A DNA stretch of 60,000 nt from Polytrichum commune (taxonomy: Eukaryota > Streptophyta > Polytrichopsida > Polytrichales > Polytrichaceae), in NCBI GenBank assembly GCA_950295325.1, contig OX485803.1, positions 16,308,001 to 16,368,000 on the forward strand. The letters are read 5' to 3'. Positions within the stretch are counted from its first letter, which is position 1; each line of letters starts with the position of its first letter. Shown one piece after another: positions 34,215-44,352 of the stretch. The notes under the pieces are model-generated. The model saw nothing but the letters and a program-made list of their open reading frames with translations. It did not search any database and had not been told where the DNA came from. The translations under genes were made by a program, and so were the position numbers.

Positions 34215-36131
34215 CTATTTTGCAGTGTCACGGAAGCACATTGTCGGGTTAACCATGTTGTATGGAGGGGACTTCAAAATGTTCACTACGTGTGTGATGG
34301 TTGACCTTTCCGCTGGATTGGTCTTCGTCAATGAATCCAATGCTAACTCAAACCGCATATTCAAGCCATTTGGATCACTGTTTAGCTGAAACAAGGGGGA
34401 AGTCGCATCCCTGGCATAAATCTTCTTTGCCAAAGCACCCACTGAGAAGGACTCCGATAGAAACGTGTGCCTATGTTTCCGAGCCATCCTCACCAGAGAG
34501 GTGGATGTTCCACGCTGCCCTCGTACATGGAATAATTCTGGACCAGCACAGTTGTATTTTGCTTTGTGCTTGTTCATCTCATCCACTGAATCTTTTCCAT
34601 AGTTGGAGGGTGCGTCTTCACCTCCCCAGGATGCCATGCCCCAATCACACACACCAATGTAAACCGTGTTCTCACGGTCTTGTGGGAAATGCAGCATGAC
34701 ATTGTTGGGATTAAGGTCATTGTGCAACACGTCATGCTTGTGCACTACATCCACAATGCACATTAGAGCCCATGCCAAATAAGCTCGATGCCTTCGATAT
34801 ACAACCAACCGTTTCCGTGCTTCAAAGTCTGCCCCAGACATGTGAAGGATTGTGCGCTTGTGGGTTTCCGGAACGCTGAAGTCATAGATCCTCATGTTTT
34901 TCAAGGAGCCTCCATTCCACCACATCGAATAGGATTCGTATGTTTTCATATTGAGGTATTGTAGCTTGATTACCCCAGGATGATCTACTGGACACGCCAA
35001 TGCTTCAACTGAACGTTCCTTTCGATTCTCCAAACTATTCGTGGCCTTCATGGTCTTCCCAGCCCACTCTATCCAGCTAGGGATGAATGATGCTCCATGA
35101 ATTGCGACTCTCCGCACCACTCCGAAGGTCCCTTGGAAGATTTCCTTATCCAAGGCTTTGATCTCCGCATTCCTAGGCAACCATATGACACCCTGCCGGC
35201 CCTGAGTGGCAATGTTGTCTGCCATCTGCCTGTCAATAAAAATGGGAAGGTTGCGGGCGGATGTTCCTTTTGCTGCTATTACGCCTCTTTTCCAATTCTC
35301 TAGCTTCATGTACAGCTCGGACTTCCTGCCACTACTACTTCCCTCGCTAGGATGCACAGCATCATATGCCATTGTTGGATTGTAGATTGCTTCCACGGCT
35401 TGTTGTTCAATCCAGGTGCCCCAATCGCTCATGCCCCTAGCATCTTCAAACTCCGCTCCAGCCGTGGCTTCCGTGAGAATAAGAATCAAATCGTTCCTCA
35501 CCAAATCCAACCCCTTTGTACCATCATTGAGGTATTTTTTTTCCAAATAAACCATGATGTTATTTCTAAACCACTCCAACAGCACGACCCTACAATGGTT
35601 TCGAGCCTCATCGATCCGCGGGTCGCGTTTGCCTCTATTTTTCCTTTTCCTCGATTGCGAACCTGAAACCCCGGACCCCTCCTCCGTCCCTTCCGAAATT
35701 GCTGGGCGTTTTTGTCCCCGTCTTTCACCATGCTCCGAACCCTAAGGTACATCACGTGCAGGGCTCTCCGGTCTTGATGTCCGCCGTGTCGGAGATCGTG
35801 GTGGCACGGACTCTCCATGAGTGGCTGCATTTATATCGGTGGAACTGCCTGAGCTTGGTCCCCTTCATGTTCTCCCTCTATGTCCACTGTTTCCCCGACT
35901 CCCATGTGTTCCACGGCTTCCACGTGTTTGGTTGCCTCCTGAATGGCCAACTGCAAAGAACTCTTCGTCAAACCGAAAAGGATCTGGACGTGGGGGACAT
36001 GCTGCAGTGCTTCCACTTCCGGCCTCGCTTCCCGTACCCTCTCCAGTATGCGCAAGTGGAGTGCTTTGGAGCCAAGCACGGTGCAGCCTCGTATCCTCGT
36101 CTTGGTAAGGAGCAATGTCCTCCCCCTCCAT
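34215..36131 (-). pseudogene. Cargo gene: protein-kinase-like protein, two in-frame stops
   Basis: One frame runs from the ATG at 36131 to 34215 (639 codons), interrupted only by TGA (35865-35867) and TAG (35742-35744). The N-terminal 130 residues are charged and low-complexity, followed by a basic patch RKRKNRGKR. The C-terminal 300 residues show kinase subdomains in order: glycine loop FQGTFGVVRRV, lysine in WAGKTMK, catalytic loop LHNDLNPNNVML (HRD as HND), magnesium loop CDWGMAS (DFG as DWG) and CAGPELF (APE-like). The catalytic Asp, Asn and Lys are present, so the fold could have been active. The N-terminal region before the kinase (WLPRNAEIKALD) is not recognised. The gene has a clear TATA promoter and lies next to the GC-rich array. 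Possible substrates are unknown. Confidence 0.75.
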
Positions 36132-36355
36132 CGTGAAAAAAACCGCGTGAGTGAGTGAATGTAAAAAGGAGTGAGTGAATGTAGAAATGAGTGCGTGAAT
36201 CTGGAAAAAAAATTGCAAAGGTTCCCCCACAATTTGCCCTGCCCTCCCAAACCCCCTGAGACCCGCGCGGTGCCGCTGTCCTTGGGACGGCAACAAGGTC
36301 TCGGGTCCCTTTGTGGTGGGAGGAGAGGAAAGAGAGGGGAACTAAAACCCCACGG

Positions 36356-36364
36356 CTTTATATA
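36356..36364 (-). promoter_or_regulatory. TATA box of the kinase-like cargo gene
   Basis: The minus strand reads TATATAAAG about 225 bp before the ATG at 36131. It is followed by a CT-rich segment (TTCCCCTCTCTTTCCTCTCC), typical of a plant core promoter with a pyrimidine patch. Confidence 0.6.
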
Positions 36365-36429
36365 GGCAAAGGGGAGCACAATCATTATGGGATCCCGGTC
36401 GGATTTGACATGGGGCACGAAAAGGACGT

Positions 36430-37495
36430 ATGGGGAACGTGGGAACGCGGGGGCGGACGGAGGGAACGAGGGGGCGGACGTAGGGGAACGAGGGTGGACG
36501 GAAGGGAACGGAGCGCGGACGGGAGGGAACATACGGGAACATGGGGCGGACGGGAGGGGAACGTGGGGCGGACTGGAGGGGAACGCGGGCGGACGGGAGG
36601 GGAACGTGGGGCGGACTGGAGGGGAACGCGGGCGGACGGGAGGGGAACGTAGCGCGGACGGGAGGGAACATGGGGCGGACGGGAGGGAACGTGGGGCGGA
36701 CGGGAGGGAACGTGGGCGGACAGGAAGGGAACGCGGGGCGGACGGGAAGGGAACGGGTGCGGACTGGGGGGGAACGGGCGCGGACGGGAGGGAACGGGTG
36801 CGGATTGGGGGGAACGCGGTAGGGAACGGGTGCGGACGTTAGGAAACGTGTGGGAACGTGAACACACGGCGGGGGAACGTGGGGCGGACGTGAGGGAACT
36901 TGGGGCGGACGGAGCCCTCCGCGTTCCCCCCGTCCGCCCCCGCGTTCCCCCGTCCGCTCCAGCGTTCTCCCCCCCGTTCCCAACCCCCTTCCGCCCCACC
37001 CCCGTCCGCTCAACCCCCACCCCCGTCCGCTCCACCCCCCTCCGTCCGCCCCACCCCCCTCCCCCGTCCGCCCCACCCCCTCCCCCGTCCGCTCCACCCC
37101 CCTCCGTCGTCCGCCCCACCCCCTCCCCCGTCCGCTCCACCCCCCTCCGTCGTCCGCTCCACCCCCGTCCGCTCCACCCCCCTCCCCCGTCCGCTCCACC
37201 CCCGTCCGTCCGCCCCACCCCCGTCCGTCCGCCCCACCCCCCTCCCCCGTCCGCTCCACCCCCGTTCGTCCGCCCCACCCCCGTCCGCTCCACCCCCGTC
37301 CGTACGCTCCACCCCCGTCCGTCCGCCCCACCCCCCACCCCCGTCCGCTCCACCCCCCTCCGTCCGCTCCACCCCCCTCCCCCGTCCGCTCCACCCCCCG
37401 TCCGTCCGCACCACCCCCCGTCCGTCCGCTCCACCCCCCTCCGCCGTCCGCACCACCCCCCTCTCCCGTCCGCCCCACCGTCCGCCCCACACCCT
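36430..37495. repeat. CCGTCCGC array with strand switch
   Basis: From 36430 to about 36905 the plus strand is G-rich (units such as GGGCGGACGGGAGGGGAACG). From about 36910 to 37495 it is C-rich (CCCCGTCCGCTCCACCCC). The switch lies at GGACGGAGCCCTCCGCG, around 36908-36922. The array begins about 65 bp upstream of the kinase-like gene's TATA box and ends about 185 bp before the right TIR region. Gly/Arg/Asp-rich and Pro/Arg-rich frames of up to 387 codons across it are artefacts. Confidence 0.85.
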
Positions 37496-37680
37496 CCTTA
37501 GTCATATTTTTCTACTTTGATTTTAACAGAACCCTAAACACAATGGCAAAATGGTTTACTTGGCAAGGGAAATATGCACATCCACGTCGGCGTTTTCTGC
37601 CACATAGGACGCCACCTTGGCAAGAAGGTAAGTATTTTACCCACCCTAGTCCATTCCCCCTATGTTGACCCTACGTGGAC

Positions 37681-37767
37681 CCTATTGTGTCGTGACGGAG
37701 GGGTCCGTCACGACACGACCTGACATGACGGCACGACACCGTCATGACGTCGCGATAGATAACCCTG
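37681..37767. repeat. hAT right end with subterminal motifs
   Basis: The inverse complement begins CAGGGTTATCTATCGCGACG and contains GTCATGACGG, GTCGTGTCGTGACGG and CCGTCACGACACAATAGG. These are the same motif set as in the left end. The inner 37684-37710 segment is itself an inverted repeat. Confidence 0.78.
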
Positions 37768-38165
37768 ACCCAAACCTGATAAGGGTCAGGAAAAAACCCT
37801 AACACACTGGGGGTAGGGGTTTGGGTCGACTGACCCAAACCTCACAAGAGTACATCCACCCACACCATGTAGTGGTTTGGGTCGGTCGACCCAAACCTGA
37901 TAAAGGTCAGGAAAAAAACCCTAAGACACTGGGGTAGGGGTTTGGGTCGACCGACCCAAACCTCACAAGGGTCAGACATAAACCCTAACACACTAGTGGA
38001 CAGGTTTGGGTCGGTCGACCCAAACCTGATAAGGGTCAGACAAAAACCCTAACACACTGGGGTTGGGGTTTGGGTCGACCGACCCAAACATGTTAAGGGT
38101 CAGACATAAACCTTAACACACTAGTGGACAGGTTTGGGTCGGTCGACCCAAACCTCATAGGGTCA
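37768..38165. repeat. Palindrome tandem array, right part
   Basis: This is the continuation of the array at 15545-16176 after the hAT insertion. It starts with the right half of a split palindrome (the TSD ACCCAAAC), followed by about six full palindromes with linkers such as TGATAAGGGTCAGGAAAAAACCC and ACACTAGTGGACAGG. The units are more diverged than in the left part, and the linker changes to AAGGGTCAGACATAAACC. Confidence 0.88.
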
Positions 38166-38458
38166 GACTCAAAACCCGCCAACACTAGTGTAAAGGTGAA
38201 GGTTCGCCCAAGTACACCACAAAATCCGGCGTATAATGCGGCGGATATTGCGTGGTGTGTTGAATTTGAGCTCATTGCAAAGTTCACGGTGGGCTTGCAT
38301 GGTGTGGATAGGTGCTCATGAACTTGCATGCTATGGATAAGTGCTCATGAACGGCAGCATGCACGAACCTTGAAGTACAGCTCCTACTAAGAGTTCTCTC
38401 TACGAATTCGACAGCGGGAGAAGAGAAAAAAAGGACCGACTTTTGGGGGGTGCGCCCC
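38166..38458. other. Probable 5' leader region of the DUF7869-like gene
   Basis: This sequence lies between the palindrome array and a minus-strand TATA box. It includes a roughly 31-bp imperfect tandem duplication (TTGCATGGTGTGGATAGGTGC / TTGCATGCTATGGATAAGTGC, about 38293-38352). No conserved protein is seen. In the pre-insertion arrangement it would have been the transcribed 5' region of the minus-strand gene. Confidence 0.35.
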
Positions 38459-38464
38459 TTTATA
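38459..38464 (-). promoter_or_regulatory. Candidate TATA box, displaced promoter of the DUF7869-like gene
   Basis: The minus strand reads GATAGTATAAAGGGG, followed about 25-40 bases later by a pyrimidine-rich CCTTTTTTTCTCTTCTCCC start-site-like patch. It points toward the DUF7869-like gene. Removing the 21.6-kb hAT element would place it roughly 1.5 kb upstream of that gene's ATG, with the palindrome array in between as a likely first intron. Confidence 0.35.
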
Positions 38465-38888
38465 CTATCCACCTCCGCTTCCCAGACTTAGTCATTGGAT
38501 GCCTTCCCCGCCTTCTTCTCTTGCAGAGGTTATTTCAAACCTCCTGACAGAATTCCCCGTTTTCTGTTTATAGTAGAAAAATGCGCATCTATCAATGCCC
38601 CTCTGATACCCCAGCCGTCATATGACTTAGTCTATGTTATTTAATCTATTTGTTTTGTTTTGTGTGGATATGACATACGCCATTGGGAGGAAGGGTGGCG
38701 GCCACATTAATTTTTTCAAGTATCATCAAGGTATATTTTAACCAATATGTAGACCCAAACACAACTCCATTCAATGCTTTCAAGTGTAAACCTATTTAGG
38801 TGGGGTTTGGGCCATTTGGAGGCTGCAATTATGAGAGAGTTTCCAAGGCTTGAGGCCATTGTCATGATGAATAGAATTATTTATTTGT

Positions 38889-38909
38889 CCCCCCTAAACC
38901 CTAAACCCT
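38889..38909. repeat. Interstitial telomere-like tract
   Basis: Three CCCTAAA-type units, the last degenerate. Confidence 0.65.
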
Positions 38910-39604
38910 AGAACCTTGCTCTATTATCTCGCATGCAAGAATGGCAATGACGAACGTATGTGGACGTTGTTAAGGGGATACTAACTACCAATGTCCCTTT
39001 CTAGTTCAATCTTTTAATGTTACTTGAATCCATCCTCAAGTTCACTTCAAGTTTACTTATGTGTGAGAGCAAAACATCCAAGATTGGACCCTAAACCCTT
39101 ATAACATCCACAACATGAAATACGCATTGACTAAATACAAAACCAATTAGGATATCATGTTTAAACGTCCCATATAACATATTAACATGATCAAGATTGT
39201 ATTTATTATGACCTTCCGATTAGACTCTTCTTCATATTATGCAAACAATATCTGTTATATCTTCCTCCATTATCTAATACACGTGGAGAGAACAATGAAT
39301 AACAACATGATGTTGTGCTTCTCCGATTTACTTTTACATGACATTCCATATATTAAATACATCATGAACGATGGTTTATTAGCGACTAATATGTGATTCC
39401 CTAAAGTGAGCGAAACATCCAAAGTTGGACCCCTAGCCCCTATTAACATCCACAATATTTCATGTTATTTGAATAAACACACGACCAATCAATATATCGC
39501 GTTTAAACGTCTCGAATAACCTTCCTATAAGACTCTTCTCACGAGTAAGACAATGTTATACATTGACATTGGATAGATTAATATGTTATAACCCTATCTC
39601 CTAT

Positions 39605-39632
39605 CTCCTAAACCCTAAACCCTAAACCCTAA
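39605..39632. repeat. Interstitial telomere-like tract
   Basis: Four consecutive CCTAAAC units. Confidence 0.7.
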
Positions 39633-40436
39633 ACACCAAATGTAGTTGTGGTTCACTGATGCCCCCATATACAAACAACATCTATTTTATCTTGCGCCAT
39701 CATCTAATATACATGGAAGGAACAAGGAATAACAACATGATTGCTTGAATGGCTTCATTTGATGTTGTGCTTATCCCATTTACTCTTATATCACAATCTA
39801 TATATTAAATAAATCATGAACCATGATTTATTGGCGACTATGTGATTCATGAAAGTCACGATCTAAGGGATGTACTTAAAACTTGAGCATGTTCGCATTT
39901 TCAAATAAGGATCGTGCATTTCAAAACCCTTGCAAAATGCAGTTGGGGAAGGTATTCATTTATTAGGCTCCACACTCAATTATTCTAAATTGTTCCACAT
40001 GTTGGGGGGTGTGGGTAATCTTTTTTTTTTCATTCAATATCGTGTGAATTGTTGGCATCATTGGTAAGGACTAAATGTGAATGGTTACATCGTTAAATAT
40101 AACGCAATTATATGGTTTAAATTTTCTAACATGCTCAAACAAAAGAGAAACCAATGCCTTCAATGATTTTGGAAAATTTAGGGTATGGTGTCATGTAAGT
40201 AGGGGATAAGTATTAGTTTAGCATAAAGTTTTGTTGTAAGAATGCGCTGGCTATATAAATGGTTAGTTTTGTAGAATAACACATTTTATGTAGCACCTTA
40301 GGGTACTCCATAGTTCTTTTGAAAAAACTAATAAGGGTTTAGAGCAGGGTCCAAAAGAACCTAAACCCTAAAATTCGCTAATTTGAGATTTTCTCTTCTC
40401 TCAAATTAATATATGGACCACAACAACATAGTGTAA

Positions 40437-40616
40437 TGTTTGGGTCGTCCTACCTAAACCATCTTCATATGAGATCTTAATTGCGTTCTTGATATGAACA
40501 CCCGCTTCAAAGTATTTGCATCTTACAACATTCTCCAATGTACGTGCGATTTTATCCATGTTCTTATATTTGTAACTTTCTCAAAATGCCGAAAAAATCC
40601 CAAATTAACGAATATA
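40437..40616 (+). repeat. Direct repeat with decayed palindrome, copy 1 (partner 49929-50109)
   Basis: It begins with a decayed palindrome GTTTGGGTCGTCCTACCTAAACC. It continues with CACCCGCTTCAAAGT, CATCTTACAAC and TCAAAATGCC and ends AACGAATATA. The copy at 49929-50109 is collinear and roughly 80% similar by eye. The pair brackets the gene block at 41.2-49.6 kb. Confidence 0.7.
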
Positions 40617-41229
40617 CCGATTAAAACAAATGCAGCCTACAAAATTAGTGACTTAGCCTATAAAATTTTGAAAGTGTAGGACAAAGAGCCTATGGACAAT
40701 TTAAAAACATAGGATATCAACCTATGTGATAAAAACATTTAGGAAATTTTGCCTAAATTTTTTTTAAAAGAAAGGATTTTAGCCATTCATCCTTCTTCAA
40801 ATTGGGAAATTAGTTGGCCTAAGTACATATCTTTAGGCTATATCTTGCAGGAAGAGTAGAGGTTGAATGAGAACATGGTGAGAACTTTCACCCTTAAACT
40901 CATTTGAATTTTAGCAACCTTTCAAAACTTATAATCAACTCTTTAAAAAAGACTTGGTTAATCCTTGGCCTTCAAACGTGGTGAAAGGCTTAGCCAGGTT
41001 CAATTCCTGCCAAGGATCCCACTTAGTACTCAAATTTTGATTTTAAAACCTACAACATTAAAAGATATGAAGGATTTTAACCTACTAAAATTTAGTTTTG
41101 AGGCAATTGGCGAGGAACTTACAAACTCAAAAGGTTTTCAACTTACAAAAAGTTGATATTGTAGAATGCAACCTATGCTATGAGGCAAATAGCCTATGTA
41201 CTCTTAAAGAGGTAGGCCCGCTAAGGGTT

Positions 41230-42180
41230 TAGAGTCAAGCGTTATGATTTAGGTTTTAGGGTTCCCTGTAACCCTGTTTCCGTGGGTGCCCTAATCCTGT
41301 GGGCACCCTATTCATGCGGTTGGGGGCCAATGCCCGAGGTAAACAAAACCCCAACCGTCGCATTTCTCATTTCTTTCTTTCTCTCTCTCTCCGCGCCTCG
41401 CTTGGAAGCGCCGCCTCTCCTGAAGCGTCGCTTTCGCAAAGCGCCGCGGCGAATCAGGCTTGGTGTAGGTTAACCCTTCATTCTCCCGCGTTCATTGCTT
41501 TCTTCTGCATCTTCTTTTCCCTCCTTTCTTTTGCTCTTCAATAGAATAGCCCTTGTGCAATCTTAGAAGTTAGGAAGAGTTTTGAAAGAAACAGAAACAT
41601 ACGGAGGAAGGTTTTAGAGCGTGAGAGTGAAGGAAGTTAGCAAAAGAGTGTTGAAGAGTATTGGAAAGTGCTGAAGGAAGTTAGTAGAACATTCGGTAGT
41701 AGATAAAGCTTCGGTTTGGGAGGTCCAGGTGTTTGTACTGGAAGTTTTAGGAGTGCTTGTGAAATTCAAGAGTTCTTTAAGAGTATCAAGAGTTGTTTGA
41801 GAGTTTTCGAAGTCGTTTGAGAGATTCAGTAGTTTTGTGAGGGATTCAGGAGTGGGTTTAGACATTTCGAAGTCTTTTGAGAGGTTTAGTAGTTGTGTGT
41901 GAGATTCAGGAGTTGGTTTGGACATTTCGAAGGCTTTTGAGAGGTTTAGTAGTTGTGTGTGAGATTCAGGAGTTGGTTTAGACATTTCGAAGTCTTTTGA
42001 GAGATTCAGTAGTTCTGTGTGAGATTCAGGAGTTGGTTGAGAGATCCAAGAGCTATTTGAGAGAGTTGATACTTGTTTGAAAGTTTCTCATTGAACTTTC
42101 TCACAGTTTGTTTGATATTGAGAATTATTGGAAGAACAACCTGCTCTACTCCAAATTGTCTGCACAACATCTTTGAAAGG
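41230..42180 (+). promoter_or_regulatory. Candidate promoter and leader exon of the methyltransferase-like gene
   Basis: A GC-richer stretch (41270-41470) includes a CT-rich patch CATTTCTTTCTTTCTCTCTC, as in TATA-less plant promoters. It is followed by about 600 bp of leader-like sequence ending CTTTGAAAG/GTATTGTG, a possible 5' splice site at 42181. The coding start is at 42759. No cDNA evidence is available, so this is an inference from composition and splice-like signals. Confidence 0.35.
41790..42060. repeat. 60-bp tandem repeat
   Basis: About four copies of a 60-bp unit (TTCGAAGTCTTTTGAGAG, GTTGTGTGTGAGATTCAGGAGTTGG) occur, with the 3' copy decaying. In the minus frame the unit is open as a 20-residue repeat (MSKPTPESHTQLLNLSKDFE). 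This follows from the 60-bp period, and I do not call it a gene. Shorter GAGTTGTTTGAGAG phrases extend the pattern on both sides. Confidence 0.75.
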
Positions 42181-42298
42181 TATTGTGTTTTATTTTAACC
42201 AATATGTGTTTGTATATTCACGGTTTTGTAGCATACACAATGCATAAGCATTGTATATGCTAGATGCCAAGTTTAAAAAATACATTAAAATAATACTG

Positions 42299-42471
42299 TT
42301 TGGGTCGACGACCCAAACACAGCCTCTTGTTTGGGTCGACCGACCCAAACACAGCCCCAAACACAGCCCCTTGTTTGGGTCGCTCAACCCAAACACAAAA
42401 CAAAGCATCATGTTTGGGCCGAACGACCAAAATATAACACAAAGCATCATGTTTGGGTCGAACGACCCAAA
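42299..42471. repeat. Five palindromes in probable intron 1
   Basis: Five TTTGGGTCG...CGACCCAAA palindromes, spaced 25-45 bp, show graded decay: spacers A, AC, CTCA, AACG, and one with a GGGCCG arm. The repeated linker is CACAGCCCC or CAAAGCATCATG. A sixth degenerate copy is at 42713-42732, just before the start codon. Confidence 0.85.
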
Positions 42472-44084
42472 CTAAGTCTTCTAATTATAAACTCATAAAG
42501 AAATCCATGATTTTTGCATCAATATAAAATTCACATCAACCCAAAATAATAATCAAGGAATGCATCAAGGAAAAGTATCAAGGAATCCTGCATGTCACAA
42601 ACAATATAAAATGCAAATCCACCCAATAATCACAACATTCTTATTATCATTACAAATGATGCTGAAATATATAAATACACAATCCACCTAAACCTATTCA
42701 TGTCGTAGATGTTTGGGTCGAACGACCGAAACTAACTTTGCGCATTATTTTCTTACAAATGGCTCCAAAGAAAAGACCCGGCGAAAGGTGGTTCATGCCT
42801 GCGCCGGACATGTTGTGGCAGGAGCACGAAACCCCGCAGGATGACTCCTATTCCCCTAAGGACGGGCTTGTCCTCGCTTGGTCTATTCAAGTAGTCAAAG
42901 CCTCAACATACAAAATGATTTTTGTTGTCAAGGTGGGAACCGTGGAGAAACACACCTGGACGACTCTTACGGGATGGGAGGTCGCATCGGTATAGTCTCT
43001 TGGAGACTATACCGACGTCATCCTCGAGAACTCGGCTGTGCAGAACGCGCATATGTTCATGCACCAGTTCTCCGAGCCTTTCGACGCACTCTATGCAAGA
43101 GAGTCCTGTGTCGAACCGGAAGTTATCAAGCCGGAGACAATATTTATCGATGGGAGTACATCGAATACCAAGGTCTCAAGCCGGTTCACAAAACTAAAAC
43201 ATGCAATAACCGTGCTGAACAGGGGCCTGCAAAACAAAACCAAATCATAGCAACCTGTGAGGCGGAAAGCTCCCACAGAGGAAGGAACAGGGTCGTCAAG
43301 ACCTCAATCGGTGAGGATGCCGCTACCAGTACCGGCTGACTCGCGTAGGACCACTCCCTCCCAAACACCTACGAATAGTGAGACCCCTACACCTTCTGGG
43401 AGCCGTCAAACAACTCCATCCAAGAGGGCGAGAGAGTCATCTGTGATGACTGACGAGCCAGTCTCACCGGAGTTGCGCATGCCGAAGCCCGGCGAAGAGG
43501 TGGATGCAGGGGAGCTGCAGAAAATCGTGAACAATTTCACGACGAAATGCTCCCACTGTTTTTTCATGGGCAGGGATTTCAAGTTCGACGTGAACATCAG
43601 CCAGTGCCATCTAGCGCCACCGGAGAAGTGTGTCCGGGCAAAGGAGGACGCATACGTTGACTGGATAATCGCGCAGATCGTTTGCGAGCAGTTTAAAGAC
43701 GACAGGCAAACGATTGTAGTGATGCCACAGGGTCTCAAGAAAATGCCTACACCTGAAATGTGGTCAACAATTCAGAAGGGCGATTTTTGGCTGATAGACA
43801 GCCAACACAGCGTGGAGGCATCCAAGAAAATCCAACTCATGAATGAGTGGGACGATCCCAACAATCAGAAGGAAAAACTGAAGGTTTGGAAGGCACTGGT
43901 GGTGTGGTCTGACGACGAGACCAAACTCAGCGACATCTCCCGGTACTTCAATATGGGAAACAAGAAGAGGGCCTACCAAGCTTCCTGGATAAGGAATATC
44001 ATGGCCTCGCGGAAGGTGTGGGAGTTCTATGGTAGGCCTCCCAAGGAGAGGGAGAATGCAAAGGACAAGAATCCCAAGTGGGAG

Positions 44085-44352
44085 GTGAGTATTGTTTGGG
44101 TCGACCGACCCAAACTCCTGGTGCAGTCTTGTGTTTTTTTTAGTTTGGGTCGATCGACCCAAACAACTGTTGCAGTCTTGTGTTTTTTTAGTTTGGGTCG
44201 ATCGACCCAAACAACTGTTGCAGTCTTGTGTTTTTTTTCAGTTTGGGTCGACCGACCCAAACTCTTGTTGTAGATGTTGGTCATGATATGGTTTGGAAAT
44301 CACATGTACTTAACTAACACGCATTCAAATGTTCTGTTTTGTTCACGTGCAG
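44085..44352 (+). other. Intron with four tandem palindromes
   Basis: The intron is bounded by GAG/GTGAGT and CACGTGCAG/GAT. It contains four perfect palindromes at 44095, 44144, 44192 and 44242, spaced about 49 bp, each followed by ACTGTTGCAGTCTTGTGTTTTTTT or close variants. The two central copies have AT spacers (GTCGATCGAC), making them fully self-complementary. Confidence 0.85.

Larger units (their letters stand above)
16177..37767. mobile_element. Giant hAT-superfamily transposon with cargo genes
   Basis: The left end reads CAGGGTTGTCTATTGTGTCG; the right end, in complement, reads CAGGGTTATCTATCGCGACG. The flanking 8 bp are ACCCAAAC on both sides (16169-16176 and 37768-37775), as expected for hAT. 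Deleting 16177-37767 plus one TSD copy rejoins the palindrome-array unit exactly (TCGACCCAAAC followed by CTGATAAGGG), which confirms the borders. Length is 21,591 bp, or about 15.4 kb without the nested copia element. Known autonomous hAT elements are usually only a few kb. Inside are a hAT transposase gene (plus strand, interrupted) and three minus-strand genes: coiled-coil/RING-like, acidic unknown and kinase-like. Subterminal GTCGTGACGG/CCGTCACGAC motifs occur in both ends. Because the transposase is disrupted and two cargo genes carry stops, this copy is probably not autonomous now. Confidence 0.85.
38465..41230. other. Gene-empty region with telomere-like tracts
   Basis: Contents are CCCTAAA tracts at about 38889-38909 and 39605-39632. 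Two similar blocks, around 39060-39420 and 39400-39850, share phrases such as CATCATGAAC(G/C)ATGGTTTATT, GCGACTA and CATCCACAA, a diverged duplication. Several scattered AACCCTAAA phrases also occur. No gene is supported. Confidence 0.5.

Noticed and set aside
36342-37520. Frames of up to 387 codons, Gly/Asp/Arg-rich or Pro-rich
   Set aside because: Low-complexity array with no internal structure beyond the DNA repeat. Not supported as proteins.
41614-41985. Minus-strand repetitive protein with a 20-residue repeat
   Set aside because: It follows from the 60-bp DNA period, and the region looks like a plus-strand leader. No separate promoter or domain was seen.
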